Translations under genes and position numbers: made by a program
Assembly (NCBI GenBank): GCA_947561585.1
Contig: CANNZV010000341.1
Location: 62,001 to 126,000, forward strand
Length of the DNA: 64,000 nt
DNA from: Caprella mutica
Taxonomy: Eukaryota; Arthropoda; Malacostraca; Amphipoda; Caprellidae
Direction of reading: 5' to 3'
Part shown: piece after piece, positions 60,741 through 64,000 of the stretch
Numbering within the stretch: position 1 is the first letter of the stretch
Layout: every line of letters begins with the position of its first letter
The notes under the pieces: generated by a model
Seen by the model: only the letters and a program-made list of their open reading frames with translations
What the model was told of the DNA's origin: nothing
Database searches by the model: none

Positions 60741-62322
60741 GGCTTGTCGCCCACCTGATCGGAAACGACGCATCGGAACGGACACGAAGCATCAGACAAA
60801 AATCTAAACCACACATTTGAACGTGCTAACGCCCACCTGCTCGGATCGGAAACGAAACGACGCGTCGGATCGGAACGGAAACGACGCTGATATGTTTGAA
60901 AGAATATGCGTCCGAAAGATTGCGCATGCGCAGAACTGTATTTGGAGAGACTGGGATGGAGATAGAAGATTGGAATAGCTGTGAATATCCTACTGCGTGA
61001 TGAATACGTTGCTATTAATACATAATCAATTAGTTTCATTCAATTAACTTTAATGATTATAAATCAGATCACGAAAAGTTATTGAAATAAGAAGAATAAC
61101 ATTTTATTTACATGAATTTTATTTACATACATTTCATTTACATACATTTCATTTACATACATTTCATTTACATACATTTCATTTACATACATTTCATTTA
61201 CATACATTTCATTTACATACATTTCATTTACATACATTTCATTTACATACATTTCATTTACATACATTTCATTTACATACATTTCATTTACATACATTTC
61301 ATTTACATACATTTCATTTACATACATTTCATTTACATACATTTCATTTACATACATTTCATTTACATACATTTCATTTACATACATTTCATTTACATAC
61401 ATTTCATTTACATACATTTCATTTACATACATTTCATTTACATACATTTCATTTACATACATTTCATTTACATACATTTCATTTACATACATTTCATTTA
61501 CATACATTTCATTTACATACATTTCATTTACATACATTTCATTTACATACATTTCATTTACATACATTTCATTTACATACATTTCATTTACATACATTTC
61601 ATTTACATACATTTCATTTACATACATTTCATTTACATACATTTCATTTACATACATTTCATTTACATACATTTCATTTACATACATTTCATTTACATAC
61701 ATTTCATTTACATACATTTCATTTACATACATTTCATTTACATACATTTCATTTACATACATTTCATTTACATACATTTCATTTACATACATTTCATTTA
61801 CATACATTTCATTTACATACATTTCATTTACATACATTTCATTTACATACATTTTATTTGCATTCATTTGTTCATACATAATTTTTTATATACATTTTTT
61901 TATATGTTTCTAACTAATTTTTTTAAATAATTTTTTTTCGCTTATATATTTTCAACATATATTTTTTGATATATATTGTTTTCAAAATATATTTTTTGTA
62001 TTTTTTTGGGGAAAAAAAATATTAATTCTAATGGGGAAGTACCTTCACTTGTATGATAATAAATTAGAGAGATTCGAACAGAAAATTAAAAACAACAACG
62101 ATGCTACCGAATTTTTTATAAAATACCTATCGTATAAAATAGTTGTCATGATCGATAAATTTTAACTTTTAAATGTTATATTCTTATAAGTATTGTGATG
62201 TCGGCATCGTTTCTCTTCCGAAGTCATCTGAACTGGTGTGCGTACGAACGTCGTGTCGTGTCCGTTCCGAGGCTTCGTGAGCTTCCGCGTCGTTTCCGAT
62301 CCGATCAGGTGGGCGACAAGCT
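60741..62322. mobile_element. TIR element containing a large 15-bp array, 1582 bp
   Basis: The ends are GGCTTGTCGCCCACCTGATC (60741) and the inverse of AGCTTGTCGCCCACCTGATC (ending 62322), flanked by TAA on both sides. Subterminal copies of CGGATCGGAA and AACGACGC recur. The TAA duplication suggests a PIF/Harbinger-type or similar non-autonomous element. The interior is almost wholly the 15-bp array. Confidence 0.65.
61096..61855. repeat. 15-bp tandem array, ~50 copies, nearly perfect
   Basis: The unit is CATTTCATTTACATA. Differences are confined to the edges. The period is five codons, so both strands are open for more than 260 codons (reading MYVNE or FIYIH repeats). Such homogeneity indicates recent expansion. 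Confidence 0.97.
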
Positions 62323-62992
62323 TAATAATATTTTGATTTAAAATTGAATATAAAGTTTAATTTACAATTTAAATAATTATTTCAATCGCAAGAATAACTT
62401 TGTATACTAAGTATATGATAATGAATTAATTAGCGGCCAGGCTCATTTTTATTAATGTTAGCTACAAGCTCGGGGCGAAGTTTGACTTCTGTGAGCCAGG
62501 GGTTTCAGGGCAAAGAAAACACGATATCTTGAAACGCACTGTATTCCTGACTGTAGTGTACAGAATTGCAGATCATGTGGTGCTGCAAAATAAAATATAA
62601 AAAGTAAATTCTCCTATAAATATTTCGACAATAGTTAAAATGATTGCATCTAGCATATATTTTCCTAAATAAAAGGTTATTTTAGTTGATCTAGATTTCA
62701 AATGAATACATGGAATGGCATAAATAGGAGCGAATAGCACCCCAAAATTTGTGACTGAAAATCAAGCACAGATAACAATATGCATCCTCCACAATATTAG
62801 CATTAGAAGATTTAGGCTACCGAATATATGTTGTTCACCCTAACCTATTGTTTACTTACCAAGTATTATCGTTTCCCCACACTAATGCTCAACACAGCCA
62901 CGAGAACTTGTACTAATATTCACCAGTAATAATTAAATAATCAGTGCGTACTCTAATGTATCTGGAACACGAAAGATAAGTTCACTAAAATG
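62323..62992. other. unannotated; possibly part of the LTR of the BEL-like element
   Basis: No gene is seen. The right half may belong to an LTR that begins at 63331 on the minus strand. The other end of that LTR was not identified. Confidence 0.25.
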
Positions 62993-63092
62993 AAACAGAC
63001 ACAGACCAAAACAGACACAGACCCAAACAGACACAGACTCAAACAGACACAGACTCAAACAGACACAGACTCAAACAGACACAGACTCATCA
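62993..63092. repeat. 16-bp tandem array (ACAGACACAGACTCAA)
   Basis: About six units are present, with slight drift at the left. It may lie inside the putative LTR. Confidence 0.85.
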
Positions 63093-63330
63093 ACTCGTAC
63101 AGCCGGCACTCCTCATCTCCCAACAATTACATCCTTAACCCTACCGCACGATGTACACAATACTACACGTGACAACTGAAATACACAACCATATGACAAG
63201 TGACGGAGAGTAAACTTTTATGTCACCGAAAAACGCTGTCAAAGGTGAGCGGACAGCGCCCTCTACATGTCAGTAATACCAAAATTTACGTAATGAGATG
63301 CATACATTAAATGCTTGACATGCATTTAAC

Positions 63331-63345
63331 AGTCCCTCACCCTGA
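63331..63345 (-). other. putative LTR start and polypurine tract
   Basis: On the minus strand a purine-rich CAGGGTGAGGGAC is followed by TGTTAAATGC. This is the pattern of a polypurine tract directly before the 3' LTR of a retrotransposon, and the element's gag fragment lies in the right place. It is inferred from pattern only. Confidence 0.35.
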
Positions 63346-63711
63346 AACTCTTTCACCATTACACGCTCGTTCAATACGGGCGGTCGCTACAAAATAGACA
63401 TCCTAATACCCCATCAACTGACACACGATAGATTCTCGGTCCCTACCCGGTAACATTCATTATTGCATTTAGTATATAATAGGGATAAAATAATTTGAAA
63501 TATTAAGAAGAAATAGAGCCACATACTAAAGACAATACAACTACGAACATCCACACAACAACACTCTGCAGCAAATACAAAACATTCCAACTAGTACGAC
63601 ATCGCACGCTCAGACCCGACTATTCTCCGAAAAAGCACCTCTGTATGGTGGCTTTGGATATTCTTTGAATATTCTCACCTGGAACAGGGCAAAACGGTTT
63701 CACTCGTGATT

Positions 63712-64000
63712 TCAATTAGTCACCTGTCTATCGTGAGAATATAGCTCCTTCTCAGAAAAGGAAACCCTCAGTCCTTGATTTCTATTACCATGCAGCAACA
63801 CGTGATGCCACCGTCCGCATTCTGAGCAAGCTCGCGGGTCTGTACAGTTTCTTGCCATGTGACCCTTGTTTAAACATAGGAAACACAATTTCGCTTCTTT
63901 CATAAAGTCCATACGATCTTTTACACCTAATTCCTGGAAGGCACGGCATGATTCAATTTTATGCTTCCCTCCACAACGCGTACATGGGAGCAGCGATTCA
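63712..64000 (-). pseudogene. BEL/Pao-type retrotransposon Gag fragment, continues past the right edge
   Basis: The open frame enters from the right edge and runs to a stop at 63712. It has the first Cys cluster (CTRCGGKH...SC), then LCFLCLNKGHMARNC and CSECGRWHHVLLH, the zinc-knuckle arrangement of BEL/Pao Gag proteins. The protease, reverse transcriptase and integrase that should follow are absent. Only ~380 bp separates this fragment from the putative polypurine tract, so most of pol has been deleted. Confidence 0.75.

Noticed and set aside
61079..61930. Long open frames on both strands (266 and 272 codons)
   Set aside because: They are produced by a 15-bp repeat, a whole number of codons, and contain nothing but the repeated pentapeptide.

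Overview
This is a window of AT-rich animal nuclear DNA. Spliced genes have GT-AG introns of 0.1-2.6 kb and encode immunoglobulin (Ig), LDL-receptor class A (LDLa), C-type lectin (CTLD) and F-box domains. More than half of the window appears to be transposable elements and tandem repeats. The combination points to an invertebrate metazoan with a repeat-rich genome. I cannot name the phylum from the sequence alone.

The most coherent content is a small tandem family of secreted, immune-type receptor genes. Gene A (909-6501, 680 aa) and gene B (28298-36029, 685 aa) can both be assembled by hand from splice signals into 13 exons with identical phases. Their order is signal peptide, Ig, cysteine-rich hevein-like module, Ig, cysteine-rich module plus LDLa, Ig, LDLa, CTLD, stop; no membrane anchor is visible. 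Between them lie a third copy (C, exons 7-13, 16370-23432) that is a pseudogene with several stops, and a relic of a fourth copy (one lectin exon near 26622). One lectin exon is almost identical in A, B and the dead copy C, while the Ig exons have diverged strongly.

Region by region. 1-900: a short degenerate array, then the gene A upstream region. 6.5-11 kb: a foldback element built of 60-bp units, two other tandem arrays, a tRNA-headed SINE-like copy, a truncated mariner transposase and a mariner-type foldback MITE. 11-16.3 kb: short arrays, a direct repeat and a composite element holding a SINE-like copy and contracted satellites. 16.3-23.4 kb: pseudogene C, whose intron holds a 5.1-kb TA-flanked DNA element that itself holds a LINE. 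23.9-24.7 kb: an uninterrupted minus-strand coiled-coil frame if TAA and TAG are read as glutamine, with no internal TGA. 25.5-26.5 kb: a PIF/Harbinger-like element. 28.3-36 kb: gene B, with a 13-bp minisatellite in intron 1. 37-42.7 kb: decayed Tc1/mariner, a tandem pair of a 1.1-kb repeat (R1) and a pogo-like MITE. 43-47.9 kb: an F-box gene. 48.3-52 kb: more R1 copies, one split by a solo LTR. 52-56.8 kb: an inverted-arm element packed with two 35-bp-period satellites, a SINE-like copy and an almost complete DD37D mariner at a precise TA site. 56.9-64 kb: a ~190-bp satellite, a Tc1 helix-turn-helix fragment, a TIR element with about fifty 15-bp repeats, and a BEL/Pao gag fragment running off the right edge.

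The receptor paralogues probably act outside the cell as secreted recognition proteins; this is inferred from domains only. The mobile elements show the cluster is being rearranged: insertions sit in introns of A, B and C, and copies C and D are broken. All exon coordinates were placed by eye from splice motifs, frame and comparison between paralogues, without transcript evidence.
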